Assembly: GCF_002876705.1 (NCBI RefSeq)
Contig: NZ_MDAG01000024.1
Span: 20,022-84,021, forward strand
Source of the DNA: Enterovibrio norvegicus_B
GTDB taxonomy: Bacteria; Pseudomonadota; Gammaproteobacteria; Enterobacterales; Vibrionaceae
Reading direction: 5' to 3'
DNA: 64,000 nucleotides
Part shown: positions 1 through 8,901 of the stretch, in pieces
Layout of the letters: each line of letters opens with the position of its first letter
Numbering within the stretch: position 1 is the first letter of the stretch
Translations under genes and position numbers: made by a program
The notes under the pieces: generated by a model
The model's input: the letters and a program-made list of their open reading frames with translations, nothing else
Database searches by the model: none
What the model was told of the DNA's origin: nothing

Positions 1-887
1 ATGCTCACATCAATGTTGAACTTGCGCGAAACTTGGCTCACGAGAGGGGCATCCACACTGGTGCCTGTAAATTCGAGGCGAACCAAAGGGGGAAGTGTGC
101 CTGTGTTTTCTGTTTGAAGACGCTCAGCGTAATCTTGAGGAATCGACAGGTTCAAGGTGGCACGAATGAAGTCACGCGCCAGTTCGGTTTTAGGGTGGGC
201 GAAAATATCGCCAACCGTGCCTTTCTCCACCAACTTTCCGTCGCCAATAATGGCCACTTCATGACAGATGCGCTTTACCACATCCATTTCATGGGTGATC
301 AACAAAATGGTTAATCCTAACTTCTGATTGATGGTTTGCAGCAGATTCAAAATCGAATGTGTGGTCGCAGGATCCAGGGCACTGGTGGCCTCGTCGCAAA
401 GCAGAACTTTTGGGTCACTGGCGAGTGCGCGAGCAATGGCTACCCGTTGCTTTTGTCCGCCACTTAAATTGGCAGGGTAGCTGGTGTGCTTGTCATCAAG
501 CCCAACCAATTCCAGTAATTCGGTGACTTTGGCTTGGATGTGCGCGTGTTCTTTGCCTGCAAGCTCGAGTGGCAACGCCACGTTATCAAACACAGTACGA
601 GAAGAAAGAAGGTTGAAGTGTTGGAAGATCATGCCGATCTTCTGACGTTCACGCGTCAATTCTGACGCTGAAAGGGTGGTGAGTTCTACGCCATCGACGT
701 TCACGTTCCCACTTGTTGGGCGCTCCAACAAGTTAACAATGCGAATCAGGGTGCTTTTACCTGCGCCAGATGCGCCGATAACCCCGAAAATCCTGCCCTT
801 TGGAATGTGAAGGTCAATATCACGCAAAGCATGAATCGTTTTCACGCCTTGTTTGAATTCTTTATTAACCTGACTAATTTCGATCAT
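1..887 (-). CDS. metN: Methionine ABC transporter ATP-binding protein MetN (3' end cut by window)
   Basis: This is the cytoplasmic ATPase of the MetNIQ importer, which takes up L- and D-methionine. Reading the minus strand from the ATG at 887 gives an ABC ATPase that starts MIEISQVNKEFKQG. It has Walker A GASGAGKST, signature LSGGQKQRVAIARAL and Walker B VLLCDEATSALDP. The C-terminal part begins the NIL regulatory domain, but the frame runs off the window edge, so the last residues, metI and metQ are not visible. A MetJ-type operator and a good promoter lie upstream, which supports MetN over other ABC ATPases. Confidence 0.93.
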   Translation of the reverse strand, partial: MIEISQVNKEFKQGVKTIHALRDIDLHIPKGRIFGVIGASGAGKSTLIRIVNLLERPTSGNVNVDGVELTTLSASELTRERQKIGMIFQHFNLLSSRTVFDNVALPLELAGKEHAHIQAKVTELLELVGLDDKHTSYPANLSGGQKQRVAIARALASDPKVLLCDEATSALDPATTHSILNLLQTINQKLGLTILLITHEMDVVKRICHEVAIIGDGKLVEKGTVGDIFAHPKTELARDFIRATLNLSIPQDYAERLQTENTGTLPPLVRLEFTGTSVDAPLVSQVSRKFNIDVS

Positions 888-969
888 AAGCCATCCTGGA
901 CAAAATCGTGTTAAATAATCGTTAAAATGTAGTGATAATTGTTGCTTTTGTTCTTTGTTCTAGAATTTG

Positions 970-998
970 ATGCTATTTATAGTCGAGCGACAAGTCAA
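970..998 (-). promoter_or_regulatory. Predicted sigma70 promoter of metN
   Basis: On the minus strand TTGACT (998-993) and TAGCAT (975-970) are separated by 17 bases. This would start transcription near 963, about 75 bases before the metN ATG. The MetJ boxes sit directly upstream of the -35 element. Confidence 0.55.
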
Positions 999-1007
999 TA
1001 GATATTT

Positions 1008-1031
1008 TTACGGCTAGACGTCTATACGGTT
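1008..1031 (-). promoter_or_regulatory. MetJ operator (three tandem met boxes)
   Basis: Three adjacent 8-bp units are seen: TTACGGCT, AGACGTCT and ATACGGTT. The central one is the exact MetJ consensus (AGACGTCT) and each flanking unit matches it at 5 of 8 positions. MetJ with S-adenosylmethionine binds at least two such tandem boxes. The site lies just upstream of the metN -35 element, so methionine repression of metN is inferred. Confidence 0.8.
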
Positions 1032-1276
1032 ATTTGGTTGTGTTTTAGGTGTTGCGGTTAGGATACGACTCATGAGGGATCATGAAGGAGGTCTGAGTAG
1101 GCAAGGCTCTGCAGGGAGCACATCTGTACATTGGTAAGGAGTATCCCTATCAATACCCAAACCCGCGCAGTTTGTAATTATATTTCTGCCATTCATGAAC
1201 CGACTGCTTAGTTTTTGCACTGAAGCACGTCGTTAGTGTCATTTTTACAGTAAGGTATCTGGTTAATTGGGTACGT

Positions 1277-1663
1277 ATGGTGAATATGACGTTAACCGCC
1301 TCTTTAACACGCAATACGCTGTTTAAACATGTCATGCTTTGCGCGAGCGCCTTGAGTTGGTTGCTCGTTTCTTTGATGCCAGTGATCAACGCACATGGCA
1401 GCAGCGCAGGCGTGTGGGCGACACTTTGTACCGTTAACGGCTTTGAATTGGTACAAATTGACGAGGGTGAACCGTCTAAAACGCACAGCAGTAAACCTTG
1501 CCCTTTTAGTCATTTCTCCTCCTTTCATCATCACTCACTTTCTTTCAATCCGGTTTATACACTCAGCACGGATATCGTGCTTGAACCTTATACCTACCTC
1601 GTAAAAAGGGTGAGGTTTGAGCAGCCTGTCACCCGAGCGCCACCGTCATTCCTCCTTGTTTAA
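1277..1663 (+). CDS. DUF2946-like small protein
   Basis: This is a 128-residue protein with a hydrophobic N-terminal segment (about residues 14-38) that could be a signal peptide or membrane anchor. After it come a short Cys-containing motif (ATLCTVNG), a CPFSHF segment rich in His and Phe, and RAPPSF at the C terminus. This layout resembles the DUF2946 family, often found beside genes for metal or heme uptake, but the match is by eye. The next gene, on the same strand, encodes a PepSY membrane protein. The ATG at 1277 has only a weak ribosome site, and 1286 is an alternative. Confidence 0.6.
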   Translation: MVNMTLTASLTRNTLFKHVMLCASALSWLLVSLMPVINAHGSSAGVWATLCTVNGFELVQIDEGEPSKTHSSKPCPFSHFSSFHHHSLSFNPVYTLSTDIVLEPYTYLVKRVRFEQPVTRAPPSFLLV

Positions 1664-1794
1664 CAGCCTCATAAAAACAACAAGGGCAAATGCCCAAACG
1701 TAAAGTCAACATGCAATGTCGCTGCGTTTTTATCGTGTGTTTTAATCATGCACGAGAAATGCGGTGAGGTTGTGCATGAAAAAAGGAATGATTC

Positions 1795-3264
1795 ATGGTT
1801 ACTCCCAATCTCAACGCCGATAGCAATCCGCCAGACATCCTTGCGAAGCAAAAATCCCGTTACTTTCTCACTTGGCGCTGGCACTTCTATGCAGGATTAT
1901 TTGTTATCCCCTTTATGCTGATGCTCAGTATTACCGGCCTCATCATGCTGTTTGATGATGAGATTGAATCTGCGCGATATGGCGAGGTGCTTTCGGTTAA
2001 CTCCAGCGCATACTCTTCGCAAGAACCTTTGCCCGTCTCTGAGCAGTTAGCGGCGGTGCAACAGGCGTACCCTGATGGCACGGTGACGCAGTTTGTGCCA
2101 GCGACATCCTCGGAGGTCACTAACCGTTTTTCTGTCACTATGGCGGATGAATCGACGCAGTTTGTACTGGTGAATCCTTACAATGCAGACATCACTGGCA
2201 CGATTGATCGCAGCGACAGTTGGTATCAATTGGCGAACGACATTCACGGCACTTTGTTGATTGGCGATGTGGGCGATTATTTGATCGAAATTGCAGCCAG
2301 TCTCACCGTTATTTTGTTGGTGTCGGGGATATATCTTTGGCTACCTAACGACAATGCGCGCCGTGCTGGTTTTCTGAAAATTCGCACAGACAATGGGTCG
2401 CGGATTTTGCTTCGTGACCTGCACGCGAACATCGGTGGCGTACTCTCCATTGTGCTTCTCTTTTTCGTACTGAGTGGCTTGGCGTGGGCGGGCATATGGG
2501 GCGCGAAAATCGTTCAGCCTTGGGGCAGCTTTCCCGCCCAAAAATGGGACGATGTGCCTGTGTCAGATCTTAACCACAAGGCGCTAAATCATGGCTCAGA
2601 AGAAGAGATGCCGTGGAACCTTGAACTGACACCGTTACCTGAATCTAACGCGCATGTGCACGGCGAAGAAACCACCTCGGGTTCATCAGCAGGGAATGCT
2701 GAAAAAGCAGGAATGGCCACTAAGCAAATCGGCATCGATCGTGTTGTGAATGAAGCGAAAGCGTTGGGTTTTGCGCAATACAAACTCAATTTTCCGCGCT
2801 CAGAAACAGGCGTGTTTACGGTGTCAGCCAACACCATGAGCGGGGATATTACCGATCCTACTCAGGACAGAACCACCCACATTGATCAGTACACAGGAAA
2901 GGTACTTGCTGATGTGACATGGAATGAATACAACATGATTGCGAAAGCCATGGCGGCTGGGATTGCGCTTCACCAAGGGGATATCAGTATCATCAATAAA
3001 ATCGCCAATGTGGTTTTCTGTTTGGCGTTTATTTTGATTGCAGTAACAGGGGCTTTGATGTGGTGGCAACGTCGTCCTACGGGGCAGCGCAAGTTAGGTG
3101 CACCGCCAAAAGCACTGGATTCAGGGCTCTGGAAAGTGGGTGTTGTCAGCGTTGCTTTAGTGTGTGTCGCCTTCCCCATGGCAGGATTAACCATTGTGGC
3201 TTTGATGGTGATTGATGCGTTGATTTGCCGCTATATGACGACATTCAAAGAAGCCCTAAGTTAA
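1795..3264 (+). CDS. PepSY-associated transmembrane protein
   Basis: This 489-residue integral membrane protein belongs to the PepSY-TM (PiuB-like) family. It has a first membrane span near residues 30-57 after the RWHFYAGLFVIPFM motif, a long periplasmic part, a pair of spans around 160-230, and two or three spans at the C terminus. Family members are linked to reduction or release of iron from siderophores or heme at the inner membrane. That role is family knowledge, not visible here. A His-containing loop (SNAHVHGEE) lies near residues 283-290. The start is supported by AAAAGGAATG upstream. It follows the DUF2946-like gene and ends before a terminator. Confidence 0.8.
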   Translation: MVTPNLNADSNPPDILAKQKSRYFLTWRWHFYAGLFVIPFMLMLSITGLIMLFDDEIESARYGEVLSVNSSAYSSQEPLPVSEQLAAVQQAYPDGTVTQFVPATSSEVTNRFSVTMADESTQFVLVNPYNADITGTIDRSDSWYQLANDIHGTLLIGDVGDYLIEIAASLTVILLVSGIYLWLPNDNARRAGFLKIRTDNGSRILLRDLHANIGGVLSIVLLFFVLSGLAWAGIWGAKIVQPWGSFPAQKWDDVPVSDLNHKALNHGSEEEMPWNLELTPLPESNAHVHGEETTSGSSAGNAEKAGMATKQIGIDRVVNEAKALGFAQYKLNFPRSETGVFTVSANTMSGDITDPTQDRTTHIDQYTGKVLADVTWNEYNMIAKAMAAGIALHQGDISIINKIANVVFCLAFILIAVTGALMWWQRRPTGQRKLGAPPKALDSGLWKVGVVSVALVCVAFPMAGLTIVALMVIDALICRYMTTFKEALS

Positions 3265-3305
3265 CGCGGAGCAGGTTTATTGCGTTGATAAAGAAATAGG
3301 GTAAA

Positions 3306-3334
3306 GCGCCTTCCATACGGGAGGCGTTTTTGTT
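3306..3334 (+). terminator. Terminator after the PepSY gene
   Basis: GCGCCTTCC and GGGAGGCG form a GC-rich hairpin, followed by TTTTTGTTT, 40 bases after the PepSY stop codon. Confidence 0.75.
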
Positions 3335-3529
3335 TCTACTCGGCAATTCAAACAAAAATGAAGAAATCCCATCGACGGCAAGTAGCACGTGATCAGTCGC
3401 ATACAGAGGCCGTTATCTATCAGATGTTTAGATTTCTAGCGATCATTGTTTGACCAACTTCAAACAACCTCGCCCTTTCGCTATTTGCGGGTGACGATAA
3501 TGGGTAAAGTTATTGCAACAAACCATTAA

Positions 3530-3551
3530 CTCATCAAGAGCCATTGATGAG
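3530..3551. promoter_or_regulatory. Inverted repeat upstream of the TRAP operon
   Basis: CTCATCAA and TTGATGAG form a perfect 8-bp dyad with a 6-base centre, about 110 bases upstream of the binding-protein start. Size and placement fit an operator, but no regulator gene is nearby and the motif is not one I recognise. Confidence 0.3.
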
Positions 3552-3658
3552 CGTCGTGTTAGTTAGGCAGTACCTACTTTTAACTGTAAACCTTTGTTAG
3601 ATGCAAACCTTCAGTACTGCTAAACCTATCGCCTTTCCCAAGCAAGGAGATCACTCTC

Positions 3659-4768
3659 ATGTACAAACGTCGTTCGTTTCTTGCCGCAACAGCAGTCGCA
3701 CTGAGTGTGCTGTTATCTGGTTGTGGTGAAGAAAAGCAGGAAGCGAGTGCGCAGGCGCAGCCAGCAGCACAGGAAAAAATCAGTTGGAAAATGGTAACGA
3801 CTTGGCCGAAAAACTTTCCCGGGCTAGGCACAGGTGCAAACAACCTTGCTGAGCTAATCACTGAGATGAGTGATGGGCGTTTGGACGTGAAAGTATATGG
3901 TGCAGGTGAACTCGTTGGCGCGCTGGATGTGTTTGATGCCGTGTCTCGTGGTACTGCGGAAATGGGTCACGGTGCAGGTTACTACTGGAAAGGTAAAGCG
4001 CCAGCAGGTCAATTCTTCGCAGCCGTGCCTTTTGGTCTAACAGCGCAAGAAATGAATGGCTGGATCTACAGCGGTGGCGGTCTTGAGCTTTGGGCTGAAG
4101 CGTATGAACCCTTTGGCATCATTCCTATGCCTGCGGGTAACACGGGCGTGCAAATGGGCGGTTGGTTTAACAAAGAAATCAACACCATCAGCGACCTCGA
4201 AGGTCTGAAAATGCGTATCCCAGGTCTGGGTGGCGAAGTGTTGAAACGTGCGGGTGGTACCCCTGTACTGTTGCCGGGTGGCGAAATCTTCCCATCACTG
4301 CAATCTGGCGCAATTGATGCGACTGAGTGGGTAGGTCCATACAACGACCTTGCATTCGGCCTTCATAAAGCATCGAAATACTACTACTACCCAGGTTGGC
4401 ATGAGCCAGGTACAACACTTGAAGCGCTGATCAACAAAAAAGCCTTCGATGCGTTGCCAAAAGACCTGCAATCAATTGTTCTCGCGGCAACGCGTGTTGC
4501 GAATGCTGACATGATTGCTGAGTTTACTGCGCGTAACAATGCAGCGCTGGAAAGCTTGGTAAATGAGCACAAAGTTGATTTGCGTCCATACCCGCAAGAA
4601 GTGTTGTCACAGCTGCAAGTACTGTCTGATGAAGTGGTTGCCGAGCAAGCACAAGTGGACGAAATCAGTAAGAAAGTTTACGAGTCTTACAAAGGCTTCC
4701 GTGACCAAGCGATCGATTGGCATGCCATTTCTGAGCAAGCCATGCTGAACGCACGTAACCCGCAATAA
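3659..4768 (+). CDS. TRAP transporter solute-binding lipoprotein (DctP/TakP type)
   Basis: This is the extracytoplasmic binding subunit of a tripartite ATP-independent transporter. The 369-residue protein has a lipoprotein signal with lipobox LLSGC at about residue 22. The mature part (WKMVTTWPKNFPGLG, then GHGAGYYWKGKAPAG and IDATEWVGPYNDLAFG) resembles the TakP-like branch that binds 2-oxoacids or lactate. The ligand is therefore inferred, most likely an alpha-keto or hydroxy acid. It heads an operon with small and large permease genes. A strong hairpin right after its stop would make it the most abundant product. The ribosome site is AAGGAGAT before ATG 3659. Confidence 0.9.
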   Translation: MYKRRSFLAATAVALSVLLSGCGEEKQEASAQAQPAAQEKISWKMVTTWPKNFPGLGTGANNLAELITEMSDGRLDVKVYGAGELVGALDVFDAVSRGTAEMGHGAGYYWKGKAPAGQFFAAVPFGLTAQEMNGWIYSGGGLELWAEAYEPFGIIPMPAGNTGVQMGGWFNKEINTISDLEGLKMRIPGLGGEVLKRAGGTPVLLPGGEIFPSLQSGAIDATEWVGPYNDLAFGLHKASKYYYYPGWHEPGTTLEALINKKAFDALPKDLQSIVLAATRVANADMIAEFTARNNAALESLVNEHKVDLRPYPQEVLSQLQVLSDEVVAEQAQVDEISKKVYESYKGFRDQAIDWHAISEQAMLNARNPQ

Positions 4769-4773
4769 CCTTT

Positions 4774-4805
4774 AAGAGGCGATCCTAGATCGCCTCTTTT
4801 TCTTT
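4774..4805 (+). terminator. Intra-operon terminator/attenuator after the TRAP binding protein
   Basis: AGAGGCGATC and GATCGCCTCT pair around a 3-base loop and are followed by TTTTTCTTT. It sits between the binding-protein gene and the permease genes, so read-through must supply the permeases. Confidence 0.85.
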
Positions 4806-4842
4806 CCAATTTTAGCCAATAGGCTGATGTTAGAGTAGTTCT

Positions 4843-5409
4843 ATGAATACCGCCTCTCCTCAATTGATCGCGCTTATTAAGGGCATCAACCGTTTTAGTG
4901 ATTGGACGGGACGCATTGTTTCCTGGTTCGTCTTAGCCATCGTGCTTATTACCTTTGTGGTGGTGGTAATGCGCTATGTGCTCAATTCCGGATCGGTGTT
5001 TTTGCAAGAATCTGTCCTTTATTTCCATAACTACGTCATCATGCTCGGTGCCGCCTACGCCTTATTGAAAGGCGCTCACGTTCGCGTTGATATTTTTTAT
5101 CGTCCGATGTCTGAAAAGAAAAAAGCGTGGGTCGATTTGCTCGGTTTTCTCTTCTTGTTACTCCCAACGTGTAGCTTCATTTTTTACATTGCATGGGATT
5201 ATGTTTCTGTGTCTTGGCAGATCATGGAAGGCTCACAAGAAGCGGGTGGGGTGGATGCTAAGTACCTTTTTAAAACCAGTATTTTACTGATGCCAGCCCT
5301 TGTCATTATTCAAGGCTTTGCCGAAGCATTGAAGTCGTTGCTGACCATCACTGGCCACCAAGACATTGCTAAACAACTTGAAGAACATGATGAGGAGCAC
5401 GCACTATGA
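4843..5409 (+). CDS. TRAP transporter small permease (DctQ type)
   Basis: This 188-residue membrane protein has four predicted helices (about residues 24-46, 60-80, 98-120, 140-160), as usual for DctQ subunits. Conserved features include VVMRYVLNSGSVFLQE and GAAYALLKGAHVRVDIFY, the typical small-permease signature. It forms the membrane complex with the next gene, overlapping it by ATGA at 5406-5409, so translation is probably coupled. Confidence 0.9.
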   Translation: MNTASPQLIALIKGINRFSDWTGRIVSWFVLAIVLITFVVVVMRYVLNSGSVFLQESVLYFHNYVIMLGAAYALLKGAHVRVDIFYRPMSEKKKAWVDLLGFLFLLLPTCSFIFYIAWDYVSVSWQIMEGSQEAGGVDAKYLFKTSILLMPALVIIQGFAEALKSLLTITGHQDIAKQLEEHDEEHAL

Positions 5410-6785
5410 GTGAATTCCTCGCCCTGTTCCTTTTCCTCTTTACCTTTGGTGTGTTGCTTGTTGGCTATCCCGTGGCCTTTACGCTTGGCGGTTCCGCGCT
5501 TTTATTCGCCTTAATTGGTGGCGTGACAGGCACGTTTGATCCGGCGTTCTTAGAAGCCATTCCAAACCGTATTCAAGGCACCTTGTCGAACGAACTTTTG
5601 GTCGCGATTCCCTTGTTTATCTTCATGGGGGTCATGCTTGAAAAATCCCGCATCGCAGAAGATTTGCTCGATACCATGGGGCAAGTGTTTGGCGGGCTTG
5701 CGGGCGGCTTAGGCATTTCCGTGACCATTGTGGGCATGTTGTTAGCAGCAAGTACCGGCATTGTGGGTGCAACCGTTGTCACGATGGGCTTACTGTCGCT
5801 GCCTTCAATGATGAAACGTGGCTATTGCCCAAGGCTTTCGACGGGCATTATTTGTGCGTCAGGAACGCTAGGTCAGATTATCCCTCCATCTATCGTGTTG
5901 GTCTTGCTGGGCGATGTGATTTCGTCGGCTTATCAACAAGCCCAGCTAGACCAAGGTATTTTCTCGCCAGAAAGCGTTACCGTGGGTGATCTCTTTTTGG
6001 GTGCGTTAATCCCTGGCTTCATGTTGGTGGGCATGTACATCGTTTATCTGATTTTCGTTGCGATTACACAGCCTCACCGTGTTCCACCTATTCCTGTTGA
6101 AGAAAGAAAGGTCAGCAAGGAATTATGGATGCAGGTACTCACTGTATTGTTCCCGCCAGTGCTTTTGATTGTGTTGGTGTTGGGGTCGATTCTCGGCGGT
6201 GTTGCAACGCCAACAGAAGCTGCGTCGGTGGGCTCTGTGGGGGCAATTGTTCTGGCTGCCAGCAAGCGCATGTTCAGTCTGTCGATTTTGCGCGATGTAC
6301 TAAGAAGCACGACCGAAGTGACGGCCATGGTCTTCCTGATCTTGATTGGCGCATCACTGTTTGCCTTGGTGTTCCGTGGGTTTGGCGGTGATGACATCGT
6401 TCGTGATTTCTTGATGAGCCTGCCGGGCGGTGTATTCGGTGCCATGTTGTTAGTGATGCTGGTGCTCTTCCTTCTGGGCTTCTTCCTCGATTTCATTGAA
6501 ATCACCTTCGTGGTCATCCCGATTGTTGCGCCGATACTCCTGACCATGGGCGTTGACCCTGTGTGGCTTGGGATAATGATTGCGCTGAATTTGCAAACGT
6601 CTTTCCTAACACCGCCATTTGGCTTCTCGCTGTTCTACTTGCGCGGTGTGGCTCCGGATTCTATATCCACCATGGATATCTATCGCGGTGTTTTGCCTTT
6701 CATATTAATTCAGTTAGTGATGTTGGCATTACTTGCCTATTGGCCAACGCTGGCAACCTGGTTGCCGGATATTGTCTACGGCTAA
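5406..6785 (+). CDS. TRAP transporter large permease (DctM type)
   Basis: This 459-residue protein with about 12 membrane helices is the ion-coupled transport subunit. Family features are GASTGIVGATVVTMG-like and ASGTLGQIIPPSIVLVLLG segments (the PPS motif of DctM) and ATPTEAASVG. It overlaps the small-permease gene by four bases and is followed by a strong terminator. Substrate specificity is set by the binding protein, so the same keto/hydroxy acid guess applies. Confidence 0.93.
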   Translation: MSEFLALFLFLFTFGVLLVGYPVAFTLGGSALLFALIGGVTGTFDPAFLEAIPNRIQGTLSNELLVAIPLFIFMGVMLEKSRIAEDLLDTMGQVFGGLAGGLGISVTIVGMLLAASTGIVGATVVTMGLLSLPSMMKRGYCPRLSTGIICASGTLGQIIPPSIVLVLLGDVISSAYQQAQLDQGIFSPESVTVGDLFLGALIPGFMLVGMYIVYLIFVAITQPHRVPPIPVEERKVSKELWMQVLTVLFPPVLLIVLVLGSILGGVATPTEAASVGSVGAIVLAASKRMFSLSILRDVLRSTTEVTAMVFLILIGASLFALVFRGFGGDDIVRDFLMSLPGGVFGAMLLVMLVLFLLGFFLDFIEITFVVIPIVAPILLTMGVDPVWLGIMIALNLQTSFLTPPFGFSLFYLRGVAPDSISTMDIYRGVLPFILIQLVMLALLAYWPTLATWLPDIVYG

Positions 6786-6798
6786 ACAATCCAAACAA

Positions 6799-6824
6799 AG
6801 CCTCCAACTAAGGAGGCTTTTTTC
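6799..6824 (+). terminator. Terminator of the TRAP operon
   Basis: AGCCTCC and GGAGGCT form a 7-bp stem with a 6-base loop, followed by TTTTTTCG, shortly after the large-permease stop. Confidence 0.85.
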
Positions 6825-6900
6825 GCAATAATTGAGCTTGACGCTTGCACGGTCTCAGTTTCTACTACACTTCTTTTTGCTTATTTTGTCCGGAGTTAAC

Positions 6901-7533
6901 GTGGCATCTGCAATTGATATCGCGATGTTGGCGGTATTTATCCCCACTTTCTTTTTTGTATCCGTTACGCCGGGTATGTGTATGACCCTAGCAATGACGC
7001 TAGGCATGAGCATTGGCGTGCGTCGTAGCCTTCATATGATGTGGGGAGAGTTGATTGGCGTTGCGCTGGTTTCCATTTCTTCCGTGATTGGCGTGGCAGC
7101 CATCATGTTGAACTATCCAAGTTTGTTCAGCGTGCTGAAGTATGTGGGCGGGGCGTATTTGTTCTATCTTGGTCTTCAGATGTGGATGTCTCGCGGCAAA
7201 ATGGCGATCCCGTCAGATTTGTCAGCAGGCACCGACACCTCACCGATGACGCTTGCAATGCAGGGCTTTGTGACTGCGATTGCGAACCCGAAAGGCTGGG
7301 CGTTTATGATTTCGCTGTTACCACCTTTCATCAATCCAACATTGGCGATGCCACCTCAACTGACCGTACTGATAGGCATCATCTTGATGACGGAATTTGG
7401 CTGTTTGCTGTTGTACGCAAGTGGTGGTCGCACGCTGCGTCACTTTCTGCAGAAAAGCGGTAATGTGCGTTTGATGAACCGAATTGCAGGCACCCTGATG
7501 ATGGGTGTTGGGGTTTGGTTGGCGGTAGGTTAA
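6901..7533 (+). CDS. LysE/RhtB family exporter
   Basis: This is a 210-residue inner-membrane protein of the LysE/RhtB family, which exports amino acids such as homoserine lactone, threonine or lysine. The family signature FVSVTPGMCMTLAMTLGMS lies near the N terminus and there are about six helices. I chose the GTG at 6901 because CGGAG lies 6-9 bases upstream and the product then starts at the usual place for the family. The open frame extends back to a TTG at 6832, but that would add an unusual hydrophobic leader close to the preceding terminator. The substrate cannot be told from sequence. Confidence 0.85.
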   Translation: MASAIDIAMLAVFIPTFFFVSVTPGMCMTLAMTLGMSIGVRRSLHMMWGELIGVALVSISSVIGVAAIMLNYPSLFSVLKYVGGAYLFYLGLQMWMSRGKMAIPSDLSAGTDTSPMTLAMQGFVTAIANPKGWAFMISLLPPFINPTLAMPPQLTVLIGIILMTEFGCLLLYASGGRTLRHFLQKSGNVRLMNRIAGTLMMGVGVWLAVG

Positions 7534-7542
7534 ACGTTTTTG

Positions 7543-7590
7543 ATTACCGCACCTTCTGTTGGACGTTGCGAACACAGAAGGTGCGGTAAT
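7543..7590. repeat. 17-bp perfect inverted repeat between convergent genes
   Basis: Arms 7543-7559 and 7574-7590 (ATTACCGCACCTTCTGT and its complement) flank a 14-base loop. The element lies between the LysE-type gene and the convergent HD-GYP gene. Neither side has a proper T-run, so it is either a factor-assisted bidirectional terminator or another structured element. Confidence 0.7.
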
Positions 7591-7632
7591 ATCTTAAACG
7601 TGTTTAGAGCAAGTTGCTGGGTGCATCGGGGG

Positions 7633-8733
7633 TTAATCTTTGTAGGTCTCAGCGATTTTAATAAAGTCGTTTTTCATCTCAAACATCAAATCAACAAGCA
7701 TGGGGTCAAAGTGCGATCCTTTGCCTTCTCGAATAATCTCAAACGCTTCATCATGTGACATAGCGGATTTGTAAACACGCTTACTCACGAGGGCGTCAAA
7801 AACATCGGCCACGGCCATTAAGCGCGCACTGAGCGGAATGTCTTCGCCAACCAACCCTTGCGGATACCCAGACCCATCCCACTTTTCATGGTGACCAAGG
7901 GCAATTTCTTTGGCGGCCTTCAAGAAGGGATATTCTGCGTCCACTTCTTTTTCTGCTTTCATGATGGCATCAAAACCCAGTTTTGCATGCGACTTCATGA
8001 TCTCAAATTCCTCTGCGGTTAACTTGCCTGGTTTGAGCAAGATAGCATCAGGGATCCCCACTTTACCGATGTCGTGCAACGGCGCAGTCTTGAACACCAT
8101 AGTGATGTATTCAGGGGTGACAATGTCGGTGAACTTTCCGCGTAGATAGAGCTGATCCGCAAGTATCTTCACGTAATACTGCGTTCGAACAATGTGGTTG
8201 CCGGTCTCTTGGTCACGCGTCTCAGCAAGGCTCGCAAGGGCGTTTATCGTGACATCTTGAATGACACTGAGCTCTTTAAGTCGGCGCTGAACTTCGGCTT
8301 CCAAGAATTCGTTTTGATTGTGAAGAAAATCTTGAGAGGCCTTGTTTTCAAGATGGATTTTGATGCGCGCCATCGTGATAGGCGGGCTCATCGGCTTCAT
8401 GATGTAATCCGCAGCACCGACGGAGAAACCGTATTCTTGGTCTTCAGATTTCGATTTTGACGTCAGGAATATGACCGGAATATCGTGCGCAGATTTTTTG
8501 GCTTTTATCTGACGACAGACTTCGTAGCCATCCATGCCCGGCATGACAACGTCCAACAAAATCAGGTCAATGGAGAATTTTTCAACAATGGCGAGCGCCG
8601 TTTGTCCGTTGGTCGCTGCCTTAACTTCGTACTTGTCTCGCAACATCTCGCTGACAAAAACGAGGTTCTCCGGGGTGTCGTCGACAACCAGGACGGTAGC
8701 GCGTTTGTTTGTCTTGATTTCCGGTGACAGCAT
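7633..8733 (-). CDS. Response regulator with HD-GYP c-di-GMP phosphodiesterase domain
   Basis: This is a 366-residue protein with a receiver domain (residues 13-130; acidic pair D18-D19, phosphoacceptor D61, K113) and a C-terminal HD-GYP domain. The catalytic signatures are intact: LHDIGKVGIPD (HD at 220-221) and HHEKWDGSGYPQG (GYP at 289-291). Such proteins hydrolyse cyclic di-GMP when the receiver is phosphorylated. It is divergent from a hybrid histidine kinase gene with a terminal HPt domain, so the kinase could be its partner. That pairing is inferred from position. ATG 8733 is preferred over the TTG one codon upstream. Confidence 0.92.
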   Translation of the reverse strand: MLSPEIKTNKRATVLVVDDTPENLVFVSEMLRDKYEVKAATNGQTALAIVEKFSIDLILLDVVMPGMDGYEVCRQIKAKKSAHDIPVIFLTSKSKSEDQEYGFSVGAADYIMKPMSPPITMARIKIHLENKASQDFLHNQNEFLEAEVQRRLKELSVIQDVTINALASLAETRDQETGNHIVRTQYYVKILADQLYLRGKFTDIVTPEYITMVFKTAPLHDIGKVGIPDAILLKPGKLTAEEFEIMKSHAKLGFDAIMKAEKEVDAEYPFLKAAKEIALGHHEKWDGSGYPQGLVGEDIPLSARLMAVADVFDALVSKRVYKSAMSHDEAFEIIREGKGSHFDPMLVDLMFEMKNDFIKIAETYKD

Positions 8734-8901
8734 CAAAGGGATCCTGAATGACTTTCCACTTATACAATCCTAGGTCTACTCTTAATAATGTTCCAATTAT
8801 GAGTCACATTATTTTAATTGAGACATAAACTTAGCGTAGAGATGGCGCTTATTTTTCTCGTTTATTTTCACCCACCATTGATGTCGCTGGAGGCCAGTAC
8901 G

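Larger units (their letters stand above)
888..1276. other. Intergenic region upstream of metN
   Basis: This holds the metN promoter and MetJ boxes on its left side. The right half (1032-1276) shows no convincing gene. A 21-codon frame at 1072-1137 exists on the plus strand, but it has no recognisable product and is not called. Confidence 0.5.
3265..3658. other. Intergenic region upstream of the TRAP operon
   Basis: This contains the PepSY terminator and then about 320 bases without a gene. An 8-bp inverted repeat at 3530-3551 is the only clear structured element. The binding-protein gene starts at 3659 after an AAGGAGAT ribosome site. Confidence 0.5.

Noticed and set aside
1072..1137. 21-codon frame upstream of the DUF2946-like gene
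   Set aside because: There is no ribosome site and no recognisable product; the GGAGG in it is inside the frame.
6074..6547. 157-codon minus-strand frame opposite the TRAP large permease
   Set aside because: It is the complement of a highly biased membrane-protein gene and has no family features.
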